A stretch of DNA of 64,000 nt from Pirellula staleyi DSM 6068 (GTDB lineage Bacteria > Planctomycetota > Planctomycetia > Pirellulales > Pirellulaceae). The stretch covers positions 40,086-104,085 of the forward strand of contig CAMCMB010000015.1 in the NCBI GenBank assembly GCA_945875845.1, read 5' to 3'. Shown here one piece after another: positions 38,101 through 45,987 of this stretch (positions are counted from its first letter, which is position 1; each line of letters starts with the position of its first letter). A program made the position numbers and the translations under genes. Under the pieces are notes generated by a model. It was not told where the DNA came from. It did no database searches and saw only the letters and a program-made list of their open reading frames with translations.

Positions 38101-38288
38101 GGCAAGTGCCCGATCGCGAGAGCGCCCAAATTATGATCGATTTTTTTTCCAATCTTGCTGCCGGCCAAACCCGAGCAGCTTCATTACGCAAAGCTCAACT
38201 CAAGATGATCGCAGCACGCAAAGAGTTTTTAGGGGCTGCACATCCGTATTACTGGGCTGCGTGGACACTAACTGGCCATGATAATTAA
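35166..38288 (+). CDS. Second exported TPR-CHAT caspase-like protease (1040 aa)
   Basis: The start at ATG 35166 gives a good signal peptide (SVFACIIFFSMFLCGLSVLAQT) and has AAGGG 7 bases upstream; an extension to GTG 35076 would bury it. Kinesin-light-chain TPRs of 42 residues fill about 40-440 (LGANDKGLAVTLNNLGELYLKQG, LGKEHPDVGFALANLASAM). The CHAT domain (about 620-1040) has His 863 in FATHGFY and Cys 946 in LSACETGVGE, plus the family marks NPLLRCGLLFSGCN, DDGILTGLE and the ending HPYYWAAWTLTGHD. It is a paralogue of the CHAT protein at 22593; their catalytic domains share long near-identical motifs, so the pair arose by duplication. Confidence 0.9.
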   Translation: MARMKSVFACIIFFSMFLCGLSVLAQTAGRPLSSSERARIAEARKLEELSNAKYQEGKYDDACDLARQVLDIYETIYGPDHRDVSISLVNLAHMYNYRALYNEAEKLLVRAVRIDEKTLGANDKGLAVTLNNLGELYLKQGKIDKAEPLLLRSVNIMESNLGKEHPDVGFALANLASAMEIQGKYREAESVVKRALAISEKTLGADHVDTAIRVKQLAGLQQSIGDYASAERGYLRAKSTIERTLGLDHPTLSGILNDLGGMYVDLGNYSAAKPLLERSLRISEDSLGTFHPLTATIVCNLATLYMSEGDHKIAESMYRRAYGIFGQELGQDHLKTAACAERLGTLKVYQRNFDSAEQFLSGALKSFERGLDPNNPEIGNVAYALGGLRVRMGNLRGAEPLLLRSLAIVDKSLPSDHPILSSRLTGLAILNDKLNKDSEADVFFDRGRHATQRYISAVLPSLSENEQTKFIEERFTSELFAALSFGLKHAESSVITRNSASWLINGKAVALQSLAQRNLLSRDTEDPGLASVVKQLQQVRGELARISMAKSTSAQMDSKKELFAKLVNQEQMLSKQLALASGSVEQEGWIDVGKIRTTLPPNVSFIDFARFDLFDFSAVGAAKTWRPARYAAWITQGGDSGNTVVVDLGDADEIDTLVKDVCNSIPKGISQVTAMGEVDATAVITRDLAILADRIWRPLESVITQMDSEISDIVLSPDGNLWVLPWACLPLPEEAGKVLLEKYTVRFVTSGRDLLSTPMKVVNSKTYIFADPSFDQTGDEKRRSIEAVFRQPLVAGEEVNRDKLVSLLPKVTSLPGTGIEAALTIPSIETWAGTKPAVFQQRYALERVAKALRHPKLVSFATHGFYLPIQKVDRELSDIFAMSSTRSIAIDKTGSPVENPLLRCGLLFSGCNTPSSIVGDDDGILTGLEIVGIDLRGTELVVLSACETGVGEVRNGEGIAGLRQAFQLAGAQSVVSSLWQVPDRESAQIMIDFFSNLAAGQTRAASLRKAQLKMIAARKEFLGAAHPYYWAAWTLTGHDN

Positions 38289-38478
38289 GTAGTATCGTGA
38301 AACTGAGCAGCTAATTTTCGCGATCGTCAGACCGCACCTTATTTCGCAAGCTGTCCGCTTCTGATTCTCGGCTTTTATCTGTTGAGGCGTAAAAAAATTT
38401 TCGAACTCGCGAGCGCTTGCGAATCAAAATCCGTTCTCCCCTGTGAACAGCAACTTTCACTTTCTGGGGAGAATACAC

Positions 38479-38769
38479 ATGAGCAATAATTCCGAAGGCA
38501 ACGCCACGAGTAACCTGTTGAGCAAGCTAGCGTACCCAGTCTTGGGCGTGGTGGCGTTGCTTGTCGTCGCCAATCTGCTTAGTTCTTCGAGTAACAGTCG
38601 CCCGGAAAAGTATCGCGACGACTTCCTGGGCCGCGTTCAAGAGACTGCCGAACCTTGGATGGGAAGAGTTGAAAGCGTTTCGAATACCGCTGGCAACATT
38701 TTTGATGCTGGGGCTTCCTATGCCGAAAAGCTCACAGGGGCATTTAATCGCGAGCCAAACGGCGAGTAG
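38479..38769 (+). CDS. Small single-helix membrane protein (96 aa)
   Basis: GGGGAGA (38466-38472) lies about 6 bases before ATG 38479. One transmembrane helix (YPVLGVVALLVVANLL) is followed by a polar tail with an amphipathic segment (FLGRVQETAEPWMGRVESVSNTAGNIFDAGASYAEKL). No family is recognised. It ends the plus-strand run 190 bases after the second CHAT gene; whether it belongs to that unit is unclear. Confidence 0.6.
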   Translation: MSNNSEGNATSNLLSKLAYPVLGVVALLVVANLLSSSSNSRPEKYRDDFLGRVQETAEPWMGRVESVSNTAGNIFDAGASYAEKLTGAFNREPNGE

Positions 38770-38808
38770 TTCAATAGCGACCAGACGTCCGTTGCACCTC
38801 CTCACGGC

Positions 38809-38832
38809 GAGCCTTTGCCTAGGCAAAGGCTC
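38809..38832. terminator. Perfect 24-bp inverted repeat after the small membrane protein gene
   Basis: GAGCCTTTGCCT is followed directly by its exact reverse complement, a perfect palindrome without loop and without a downstream T-run. It lies 40 bases after a stop and 50 bases before the dockerin-protein gene. A terminator or a dimeric regulator site is possible. Confidence 0.4.
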
Positions 38833-38881
38833 ATTCGTGCCCATCCCTCAACTGTTTGTCCAGATTACGGAGAAATGAATA

Positions 38882-41821
38882 GTGAATTTACGCAATTGCC
38901 TAAGACGTGTCCTACGATTCGAAACGCTGTCACTGCGGCTTCCAATGGCAGTTGACGCTTTCTATGTTGATCCAGTTAATGGTGATGATGGAGCGACCGG
39001 TCGGAGTAGCGATCAAGCCTGGTTGTCATTTGCGAACATCGTGTCCTATTACACGCAAAATGAGCAGCCAGCTGAGCACCAACAACTCGGTCCGGGTGAT
39101 ACAGTCTATGTCTTGCCTGGAGATGTTGATTTCCAATATCTCTATAACGGGAAATACGAGTCGTTGTTTCTTCGCAATATTCATGGAACAGCGGATGCTC
39201 CTATTACGTTGCAAGCCTTGCCGGGTGCCAAGTTGCGGTCGTTCGCACCCGACGGTAGCGAAATGAACGCGATCCACTTGCTGGGTTCAAGCTATATCGA
39301 TGTGGTTGGTTTCGACATCACTTCCCACGGCTCCGCAATTCGTTTGGCTGACACTATAGCCGTCGGAATCAAGGACAATTTCATACACGATGTTGATGGT
39401 TGGGCAAACGATAATCTTGCTGGAATTTATCTGACGGATGCGCATGCAAGCACGCTGGAAGGAAATCTGTTACGTGATATCTACGATCGCAATCAGCCAG
39501 AGAGCCAGAACAATCGTCCGATAGTTGTCTTCGGCTCTATGGATGTGCGAGTCTTGGACAATGTGGTCTGGAACAGCCAGCCTGAAACGGGTTTTGGTAT
39601 AGAGTACAAGCACTTGGGCAGCCTGAGCCCTTCGCAATCAGCGGGTATGACGTTTGAAGTAGCTGGCAACACGCTCATCAACGTCAGTGGCAATGGGATC
39701 GGTACATCTGCGCCCAATTCATGGATACATCACAACCTTTTGGTAGATGCTGGCGGTATTCGAGTTGATGACATCGGAGGAACACACCAATTGGCGGGTG
39801 AGTTGATTGAGTACAACACGGTCGTTAACACCCTGACAGAGCGTTTGGGAAGCGGTTCACTGGCTTATGATCCGACCGAAACGGTGAATAGTCCGCGCGG
39901 TGGATATCCGCTAGGCACCGTTACTTTCGCGCATAACTTGATCGTTGATGAGCGCGATTACAGCCACTCCGAGCGACGGACGCTAAGCGTCTATCGTTAC
40001 GGAACCGATGACGAATATCGAGCCTCGATCGCAATGGGTAAGTTGCTGGCAGATCGCAATTTCTATGACACTCGGAGTGCAGCAACGTTTGATCTGTTTG
40101 GTGCGGACTACCAACTACTAGGGGGCGACTTTGATTTCAGTCAATGGCAGACCATGGGATTCGATCGAAATGGAGCGACTGGGAACGCCAATCTCGACGC
40201 TTACTATCGCCCCCGTGAAAGCGCTGCCAGCCAGGTAGGATTTTACGCTGGAAATGAGTCTCGTTTGGCCTTGCTCCCCCTAAATCGCAATCTTGCTGAG
40301 GCGGGTGAAGGTTCTGAACAGCGAATTCTGTTAACTCGAGGCGGTGGTTCACTTGCTTCGCCGATGGTCGTTTCTCTCAGTACCAACATTGGAAACCAAA
40401 TCATATATCCGTCTCAGGTGACGATACCGGCAGGATCATCAAGCGTTGAGTTTTTGGTACGTGGTGTCGGCGATTTGATCCGGGAAGACTCAATGGCGGT
40501 TTCGATCCATGCGTTGGCAGGCGAACTGGCTACTTCGACTTGGTTGATGTTGAGCGATTCGGAATCTAGTCCGAACACAGTCGCAGGTGGCGTATTTAAA
40601 GTTCCCAACTCCAGCACGGGACGAGTGCGCATGGACGCATTAGTAACCGAGCGGTTCGGTGAATACAACAACGAATTGGGATGGGCCTACGTTGATGATG
40701 CACAGGGACGAGTAAACGGATTGTTGCCCGCGGACGTCGGTTGGATGTCGGAGTTGCTGAGTCGAAGTGCGCCACAAACCGTGTTTAGCTCTGGCGCGAC
40801 TCAAGGTAATGAAACTCGGTTTGTGCTTGAATCGGGACGGTTTGGTGTTTGGTACTTGGTGCAAGATGCAAGCCTACAGAACTGGCAATCATTAAACCCG
40901 GAGAATTCACTTTCCTCGCGGCCGCTTGTTTTTGCGTCCATTGCCGAGGCCAACCCAGATCGTTACCAACACTTACGCTCAACGACTACCGAGAATCAAT
41001 GGCAATTGGCGTGGGAGGATATCGAATTCGGGGGCGATGAAAGCTTTCGTGATTTCAGTATCTCGGCTAGTTTTTCCGAGACAGTCGAATCTGCGTTGGT
41101 CGAGTTCGCACTCCGACCGGTTGACCATCTGGGTGCGCCCCTGACATCCATTAGCGTTGACGAAGAATTCTTTATTGAAGTCGATGTAAAAGATCTGCGT
41201 AGCGTCCCAAACGGCGTCTTCTCGGCCTCCCTGGACCTGGAATTTACCTCGGATTTTGCGGAGTTCATCGGTCCGCTGCAATTTGGAGAACGATTTGTAA
41301 GCCGGCAAAGCGGTAGCTCAACTTCTCTTGGTCTACTCAAGGAAATCAGTGCTGTAACTGACGGAAGTTCCAGAAACGGTACTGAGGAGTTGTTTGTCCG
41401 GATTCCCATGCGGGCAACCGGTGTGGGGATATTTGATGTTAGAGCGAATGCGACCGATGTACTTCCTTACCATGAAGTGACGCTCATCGGATTGGACACG
41501 TCGATAACGCAGGAACAGATTTTCTATGGTTCAGCCCAACTGGAGGTTCAACCAGCTAACAAATGGCACAACAAGAGCTTGCGAGAGGATGTCAGCGGAG
41601 ATGGCCATGTATCGCCAATTGACGCATTGCGGATTATCAATTTCATCAATCGACACGGCAGCCAACACCGTCTTTCGGCTCACGAAGTTGACGCTTTTTT
41701 CGATGGCAGTTTGATAGATGTCAATAATGACGGCAGCATCACGCCATCAGATGCTTTGCTTGTCATTAATCGTCTGAACGATGTGCAGTCGACTGCATTG
41801 TCGCAAGACCAGAAAATATGA
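38882..41821 (+). CDS. Secreted parallel beta-helix protein with dockerin repeats (979 aa)
   Basis: A GTG start (38882) follows GGAGAAA at 38869-38875. The N-terminus (LRRVLRFETLSLRLPMAVDAF) resembles the planctomycete FExLxxR-type leader motif found on many of their surface proteins. Residues about 45-400 read as a right-handed parallel beta-helix (N-x-L, D-N-x-V repeats: LEGNLLRDIYDRN, VRVLDNVVWN, FEVAGNTLINVSGN). A beta-sandwich like Calx-beta follows near 430-530, then a cohesin-like segment near 740-880. The last 75 residues hold two type I dockerin calcium loops (DVSGDGHVSPIDAL, DVNNDGSITPSDAL). Polysaccharide lyase or adhesion are possible roles; no catalytic residue could be assigned. 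Confidence 0.85.
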   Translation: MNLRNCLRRVLRFETLSLRLPMAVDAFYVDPVNGDDGATGRSSDQAWLSFANIVSYYTQNEQPAEHQQLGPGDTVYVLPGDVDFQYLYNGKYESLFLRNIHGTADAPITLQALPGAKLRSFAPDGSEMNAIHLLGSSYIDVVGFDITSHGSAIRLADTIAVGIKDNFIHDVDGWANDNLAGIYLTDAHASTLEGNLLRDIYDRNQPESQNNRPIVVFGSMDVRVLDNVVWNSQPETGFGIEYKHLGSLSPSQSAGMTFEVAGNTLINVSGNGIGTSAPNSWIHHNLLVDAGGIRVDDIGGTHQLAGELIEYNTVVNTLTERLGSGSLAYDPTETVNSPRGGYPLGTVTFAHNLIVDERDYSHSERRTLSVYRYGTDDEYRASIAMGKLLADRNFYDTRSAATFDLFGADYQLLGGDFDFSQWQTMGFDRNGATGNANLDAYYRPRESAASQVGFYAGNESRLALLPLNRNLAEAGEGSEQRILLTRGGGSLASPMVVSLSTNIGNQIIYPSQVTIPAGSSSVEFLVRGVGDLIREDSMAVSIHALAGELATSTWLMLSDSESSPNTVAGGVFKVPNSSTGRVRMDALVTERFGEYNNELGWAYVDDAQGRVNGLLPADVGWMSELLSRSAPQTVFSSGATQGNETRFVLESGRFGVWYLVQDASLQNWQSLNPENSLSSRPLVFASIAEANPDRYQHLRSTTTENQWQLAWEDIEFGGDESFRDFSISASFSETVESALVEFALRPVDHLGAPLTSISVDEEFFIEVDVKDLRSVPNGVFSASLDLEFTSDFAEFIGPLQFGERFVSRQSGSSTSLGLLKEISAVTDGSSRNGTEELFVRIPMRATGVGIFDVRANATDVLPYHEVTLIGLDTSITQEQIFYGSAQLEVQPANKWHNKSLREDVSGDGHVSPIDALRIINFINRHGSQHRLSAHEVDAFFDGSLIDVNNDGSITPSDALLVINRLNDVQSTALSQDQKI

Positions 41822-41962
41822 GAATTGCATTTGTGATGTTTCCATCGCGCGGCGATTTAAAAGTTCTGCGACTATTGACTGAGACCTCGTATTCGCAATT
41901 TCGACAATCCATTTGTCGGATGACGACGTGGTTAGCGGCCTAAGCTCCCAAAAAACAGCACA

Positions 41963-42631
41963 ATGAAGTCAAGTAAGCTACTTATTCAAAGCAAAATATT
42001 CAACCGACTCGCGCACGTTAATGTTTTCGAGATCGGCAACGCTGCACGAGAGTCCAAGTTGTATGTCTTTCTTGGTGGTTCAGGTATAGATGAGACAGCG
42101 TACTTTGAACGCTCGAAGTCACTGATACCGCTATTCAATGAGTCTCTAACCAAACTCGAACGAAGGTACGTCAATGCAGTTGTGGTTTACGTTACGTCAC
42201 CGTATGACGTGTCGTTCGATCGAATATCGTCTGACAATCGTTTGGCATTACAATGGGAGCGACATGTGCTGGAAGAGTTATGTTGCGAATGGCGAAACCA
42301 AGAATTCTACTTAATGGCTTTCAGTGGTGGAACTGCATTGGCATTGAGCGGCTTGCACCGAAATCCAATGTGCAAAGGGGTAGGGTTGCTTGGGCCCGAG
42401 CAGTTCCCAAGCAATTGGCAGGTGCCACCGTCGTGGAAGCACCCACTCCAGGTGTATTGTGCGCGAGATGACTTGGTATGTAGTTCGCCAACGTCGCTCA
42501 GGCGTTTTGAACTACTAGAAAGGCAAAGGCAACTGGAGGTGATCGAGTGCGATTCAGGTGGGCATTCACTTAAGAATTACATTGACGGATTGTTTATTCA
42601 AGCGTTCCGCTTTGCTGATGATTGCTTCTGA
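41963..42631 (+). CDS. Alpha/beta-hydrolase-like protein (222 aa)
   Basis: LYVFLGGSGIDE fits the oxyanion-hole segment. FYLMAFSGGTALALSG fits the nucleophile elbow (Ser in AFSGG, an atypical A-x-S-x-G), VYCARDDLVCS supplies a candidate acid, and CDSGGHSLKNY the terminal His. This order is that of a small alpha/beta hydrolase, perhaps an esterase or thioesterase. There is no signal peptide. It stands 141 bases after the dockerin gene and 116 before the metallophosphoesterase gene, both on the same strand. Substrate unknown. Confidence 0.65.
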   Translation: MKSSKLLIQSKIFNRLAHVNVFEIGNAARESKLYVFLGGSGIDETAYFERSKSLIPLFNESLTKLERRYVNAVVVYVTSPYDVSFDRISSDNRLALQWERHVLEELCCEWRNQEFYLMAFSGGTALALSGLHRNPMCKGVGLLGPEQFPSNWQVPPSWKHPLQVYCARDDLVCSSPTSLRRFELLERQRQLEVIECDSGGHSLKNYIDGLFIQAFRFADDCF

Positions 42632-42747
42632 CCCCGCACATGACGCGAATAGTTCAGATCGAATGATCTGAATAACGAGGATGAAAGTCAGCAAGCCTAC
42701 ATTTCGGTGTTTTCGAGATACTCCATTAGCGATCATGAGTTCACGGT

Positions 42748-43578
42748 ATGAAAGCAGTTTGGCTTACGGACATTCACCTAGTTTTTTTGCGCGATCCAAA
42801 ATCAGGTGAATTCGATTCAGAGTACTTTACGTTTGTTAGCGAGGTTGCCAGTCTCTTGCCTGATTGCATACTGATTACTGGAGACATTGGCGAGTCACCA
42901 GAAGTAGTTCGCTTTCTCCATGATTTGGCAACCCGATTTGATTGCCCTATTTACTTCATTCTCGGGAATCATGATTTTTATCGCTCCTCAATTGCTGCAA
43001 CTAGGAAGGCTGTAGAGGTAGGAATTGAGGCACAATCCCGACTTGTTTATCTCACAATACGCGGCCCTGTTGGATTGACGTCGGGCGTCGGATTAATCGG
43101 ACATGACGGTTGGCCCGACGGGCGCGACGGCGATTATGGTTGCGATGGTAGGCAGGACCTCTTCAACGACTTTAAGTACATCGAAGAACTGAAAGTGGCG
43201 GGGAAAGATCCAGACTATGACCGCTGGCCCATTCTCAAGCGACTAGCCGATGAGGCCGTCACGCATCTTGAAGCGAATCTAGTTTCTGCCGTACAGCAGT
43301 ATCGAAAGGTATTCGTCCTTACTCATTTTCCTCCGTTTCGTCAGGCCGCTTTCCTAAAGGGGAGAATGGTTGATGCTCAGCAAGCATCGCGGTGCGTGAG
43401 CAAAGCGGTCGGGGATTTACTAATGCGAGTCGCTGAGGAAAATCCGGACAATCAGTTTACGGTTCTCTGTGGCCACATGCACAGTAAGGCCTACTACAGC
43501 CCGCGCGAGAATCTAGTCGTTCATGCCGGTGCCGCGACCTACGGCTCACCAGAAGTATCAGCCATCTTCGATTTTTAA
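42748..43578 (+). CDS. Calcineurin-like metallophosphoesterase (276 aa)
   Basis: Metal-binding motifs are all visible in order: TDIHL (DxH), ITGDIG (GDxx), LGNHDFY (GNHD), LTHFPP and CGHMHSK (GHxH). This is the complete dinuclear site of the calcineurin-like phosphoesterase superfamily. No signal peptide or other domain is present. It may act on a cyclic or other nucleotide or on a phosphoprotein; nothing in the context decides. It follows the alpha/beta-hydrolase-like gene on the same strand. Confidence 0.9.
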   Translation: MKAVWLTDIHLVFLRDPKSGEFDSEYFTFVSEVASLLPDCILITGDIGESPEVVRFLHDLATRFDCPIYFILGNHDFYRSSIAATRKAVEVGIEAQSRLVYLTIRGPVGLTSGVGLIGHDGWPDGRDGDYGCDGRQDLFNDFKYIEELKVAGKDPDYDRWPILKRLADEAVTHLEANLVSAVQQYRKVFVLTHFPPFRQAAFLKGRMVDAQQASRCVSKAVGDLLMRVAEENPDNQFTVLCGHMHSKAYYSPRENLVVHAGAATYGSPEVSAIFDF

Positions 43579-43684
43579 TCTTGGGAACAGATCGCAATTT
43601 AATTGCAGTAGCGGGTAAAGGCGTTAACGGTTCGGCAAGAAATTGGCGTTGTCCAGTTTAGGTGACGCTGCTACCCTGCTTCTT

Positions 43685-43912
43685 AGAGGTTGCGTTAACT
43701 CAATGTTCGTACCTCTTCGTGGCGAAACAAACCGAAAAGGTCTCGAACTTCGTAAGTCCTTGCACTGCAAGGCTTTACGAATTTCGAGCGCAGAGAGTAT
43801 TGTTACGAAGAGGGTTGCGCTCGGGGAGCTGAAATTGAACGGCGGAACTGATCCGCCACATCAGTTAACAAAGAAAGCCGAGAGCCACCGCTTCCGGCTT
43901 TCTTCGTTTTTA
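43685..43912 (+). ncRNA. Candidate structured RNA with nested hairpins and a terminator
   Basis: Several pairings occur in about 225 bases without a convincing gene. AGAGGT 43685-43690 can pair with ACCTCT 43711-43716; alternatively CCTCTTCGT 43712-43720 can pair with ACGAAGAGG 43805-43813. A long hairpin (CTCGAA...TTCGTAA...CCTTGCA / matching 3' arm, about 43742-43797) lies between. GGCGGA 43841-43846 pairs with TCCGCC 43852-43857, and a terminator-like hairpin ends the region. The first two pairings exclude each other, as in a switch. Strand is assigned from the T-run. No known RNA family is recognised. Confidence 0.45.
43871..43912 (+). terminator. Rho-independent-type terminator
   Basis: AAGAAAGCCG (43871-43880) pairs with CGGCTTTCTT (43895-43904) around a 14-base loop, followed by a T-rich stretch to 43912. 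It may end transcription of the metallophosphoesterase unit or of the candidate RNA before it. Confidence 0.6.
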
Positions 43913-43947
43913 TCCAGTCTTTTGCTTGGACTGGCAATACGGGCCGA

Positions 43948-43969
43948 ATTTAGAGAGCGCTCTCTAAAT
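43948..43969. repeat. Perfect 22-bp palindrome
   Basis: The core TTTAGAGAGCGCTCTCTAAA (43949-43968) is a perfect dyad and extends by one A/T pair on each side. It sits between the terminator and a stretch (43970-44190) in which I see no gene. A dimeric regulator site or a recombination site would look like this. Confidence 0.6.
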
Positions 43970-44196
43970 CTCCAATTGCCGCCGTCGCGAGCGTCGTTCG
44001 GTACCCAAACGGTCGGAACTCTCTGACTCTCTGGTCGACGGAAAAGTTCTAGTTAACAACCCGGTTGCTTCCGGTGTCCGACAGCAACCCCGTTCGGAAT
44101 CGACAGGTTGGTTAACAGAAGCACGATGGTCCAAGTGTGCGAACGTGCCACCGTTTCTGCCAAGATGGGAACCGGGACAACGCAAATGGATCAGGG

Positions 44197-44280
44197 ACAA
44201 TAGAATTGACAAACCAGGGATAATTCCCCAAGATTCAGGGATAACAGGCCAGAACCGGGATAAAAACAAGTTCGTGCAAA
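44197..44280 (+). repeat. Degenerate copy of a TTGACA-containing repeat module
   Basis: The segment contains TTGACAAACCAGGGATAA (from 44206) and TTCAGGGATAACAGG, and ends with GGGATAAAAACAAGTT. The same pieces recur at 45168 and 45892. It lies about 90 bases before the membrane-protein gene at 44300 and may be its promoter region. Confidence 0.5.
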
Positions 44281-44299
44281 TAAGAATAGTGATGGCTAA

Positions 44300-44962
44300 A
44301 TGACAACTCGATCGATTCTTATAAATTTGTTCATGACGCCAATATACATGCTCGCTATCTACAACGGAATGATCATCGCTGTTGAGCAAATCGCCACGCG
44401 TCCGACAACTCAATTGACCTCGCAATCAACGACAAGTTCAGTCGCATTGACTTCACCCATTACTCCATCAACTCTACCAACCGAGATAGCCGACTCAAAA
44501 CCGGACATCACAAGAGAGAACCGCAATCGGTTTTCAATCGCCTTGATGGTTGCGAGTTTATTCTTGCTCGGAATCGTTGAATTGACATGGCGATTCTCGT
44601 CTGTCCTTCCGCAAGACAAACTCCGATCGGAAACTATCAGGAACGGGGCTTTTCTATTACTCGCTGCTTTGGCATTTCTTGGCGCTGGACTCGCTTTGTA
44701 CGAAATTCCAACCGAACTTAAGCCGATACTCGCTCGTGACGTAACTATTTGCCTTTTCGTCTTCTACCTCCTCACTGGCGTTTCGTTTGCAGGATTGGGT
44801 ACTTGTCGTTTTGTAACGCATTTATGTACGTTTCTCGATTCCACAGAACGGAACGGAAGCCGAACAATCCGATGGACCGAAGCGGTGGATCGGCTGTATC
44901 CTGATGGAGAATTTACTTGCCCCCGCTCGGTCATCGGTGTTGTTAGGCAGCAAACATCATAA
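44300..44962 (+). CDS. Membrane protein of unknown function (220 aa)
   Basis: A hydrophobic N-terminal helix (ILINLFMTPIYMLAIYNGMIIAV) is followed by a Thr/Ser-rich linker and three more hydrophobic helices (FSIALMVASLFLLGIVEL, NGAFLLLAALAFLGAGLALYEI, VTICLFVFYLLTGVSFAGLG). The C-terminal 50 residues are soluble. No family is recognised. It is preceded by the degenerate TTGACA repeat module, as the next two genes are by better-preserved copies. Confidence 0.6.
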   Translation: MTTRSILINLFMTPIYMLAIYNGMIIAVEQIATRPTTQLTSQSTTSSVALTSPITPSTLPTEIADSKPDITRENRNRFSIALMVASLFLLGIVELTWRFSSVLPQDKLRSETIRNGAFLLLAALAFLGAGLALYEIPTELKPILARDVTICLFVFYLLTGVSFAGLGTCRFVTHLCTFLDSTERNGSRTIRWTEAVDRLYPDGEFTCPRSVIGVVRQQTS

Positions 44963-45045
44963 AGGTTCGAAATGGCCAGCAACTCGCAGACGAAACTCAT
45001 TTCAGTCGAGTACGAAGTGTTGTGCGAATGGCACTGCAAAAGGAG

Positions 45046-45214
45046 TTTGCCTCTTTCACCACTTGGTTGAGATCAATTTGGACACTGGCTTCCGCTGATT
45101 CGATTGCGCCTGTGGGATCGGCTCCCCTGAGGCTACTAGCGCGGGGTAAACGTTTTGAATAATCAATTTGACAAACCCGGGGTAACGTCGCTAAGTTCAG
45201 GGATAATGAACCCA
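45046..45214 (+). repeat. Repeat module copy A (about 170 bp)
   Basis: This segment is about 80 percent identical by eye to 45770-45936: both share GGACACTGGCTTCCGCTGAT, GCGCCTGTGGGATCGG, TTTGACAAACCCGGG and TTCAGGGA-AATGA. TTGACA is at 45168-45173. It lies about 80 to 120 bases before the gene at 45294. Confidence 0.8.
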
Positions 45215-45293
45215 ATACTGCGGCTCAGAGTCCGGATTGTGGTCGGCCTTCGCTGATGGGTTGGAGTTAGTTCTAGATAGAAGTGAGGATCTA

Positions 45294-45677
45294 ATGATTG
45301 TTTCGCGAAAGGCGCCTAAGCGAGATCACGGTACAACCGCGCTTGCAGACATGGAGCTTCGTCCCCTTGATACAGAATTTGATTCCGGTGAGAACTGCGA
45401 GGACGCCCCTGAGGGATTCGTTCGTATAAATCTCAGCAAGGGCGTTATTCAGCCACATGACGCAGATCGATTAACGGTCCTAATGTCGCCGTACGAAGTG
45501 ATATTGGCCTTTGCGACACTGCCTGCCGACGCGATTAGGCCAGCAGCCAAAGAATTTTTTTCTCATTTCCAAGAACATGACCGAAACGACATAGCTCAAA
45601 AACAGCCGATGTGTGCCATTACAAAACGAGAGCTCCACGAGCGAGTTGTTTCACTACTTCAAGCGTGCTTAGAATAG
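45294..45677 (+). CDS. Small protein of unknown function (127 aa)
   Basis: The start is set at ATG 45294 because GAGG (45285-45288) lies 5 bases upstream; the frame is open to TTG 45237 without similar support. The sequence is soluble, with acidic patches (TEFDSGENCEDAPEGF) and a helical C-terminus (KRELHERVVSLLQACLE). The segment INLSKGVIQPHDADRL...MSPYEVILAFATLP looks like a compact alpha/beta domain. No family is recognised. It is bracketed by the two well-preserved repeat modules. Confidence 0.55.
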   Translation: MIVSRKAPKRDHGTTALADMELRPLDTEFDSGENCEDAPEGFVRINLSKGVIQPHDADRLTVLMSPYEVILAFATLPADAIRPAAKEFFSHFQEHDRNDIAQKQPMCAITKRELHERVVSLLQACLE

Positions 45678-45769
45678 CCATCGATCTCGCGATGAGCGAA
45701 GTGTGAAATCGGGTAAGGATGCCCGTTGCCGGGCACGATCCCCACGACATGCGGGTACGCACCGGAATA

Positions 45770-45936
45770 ATTGCCTCTTCCACAACTTGGTTGAAAACAA
45801 TGTGGACACTGGCTTCCGCTGATTCGTCTGCGCCTGTGGGATCGGTTCAACTGATGCTACTTGCGCGAGGTAAACGTTTCGAACAATAAATTTGACAAAC
45901 CCGGGTTAACGTCGTTACGTTCAGGGACAATGATCC
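45770..45936 (+). repeat. Repeat module copy B (about 170 bp)
   Basis: Second well-preserved copy of the module at 45046-45214, with TTGACA at 45892-45897 and, just beyond, GGGATAAAAACAAGTT as in the 44.2-kb copy. It ends about 50 bases before the RRM gene. Direct orientation is the same in all three copies. Confidence 0.8.
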
Positions 45937-45987
45937 CATGTCGGGATAAAAACAAGTTACGTCTGCTAGAAGTGGTGAAGTACCATC

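Noticed and set aside
43643..44026. Open frame of 127 codons over the structured region
   Set aside because: It runs through the hairpins, the terminator and the 22-bp palindrome, has no ribosome binding site and no protein-like composition.
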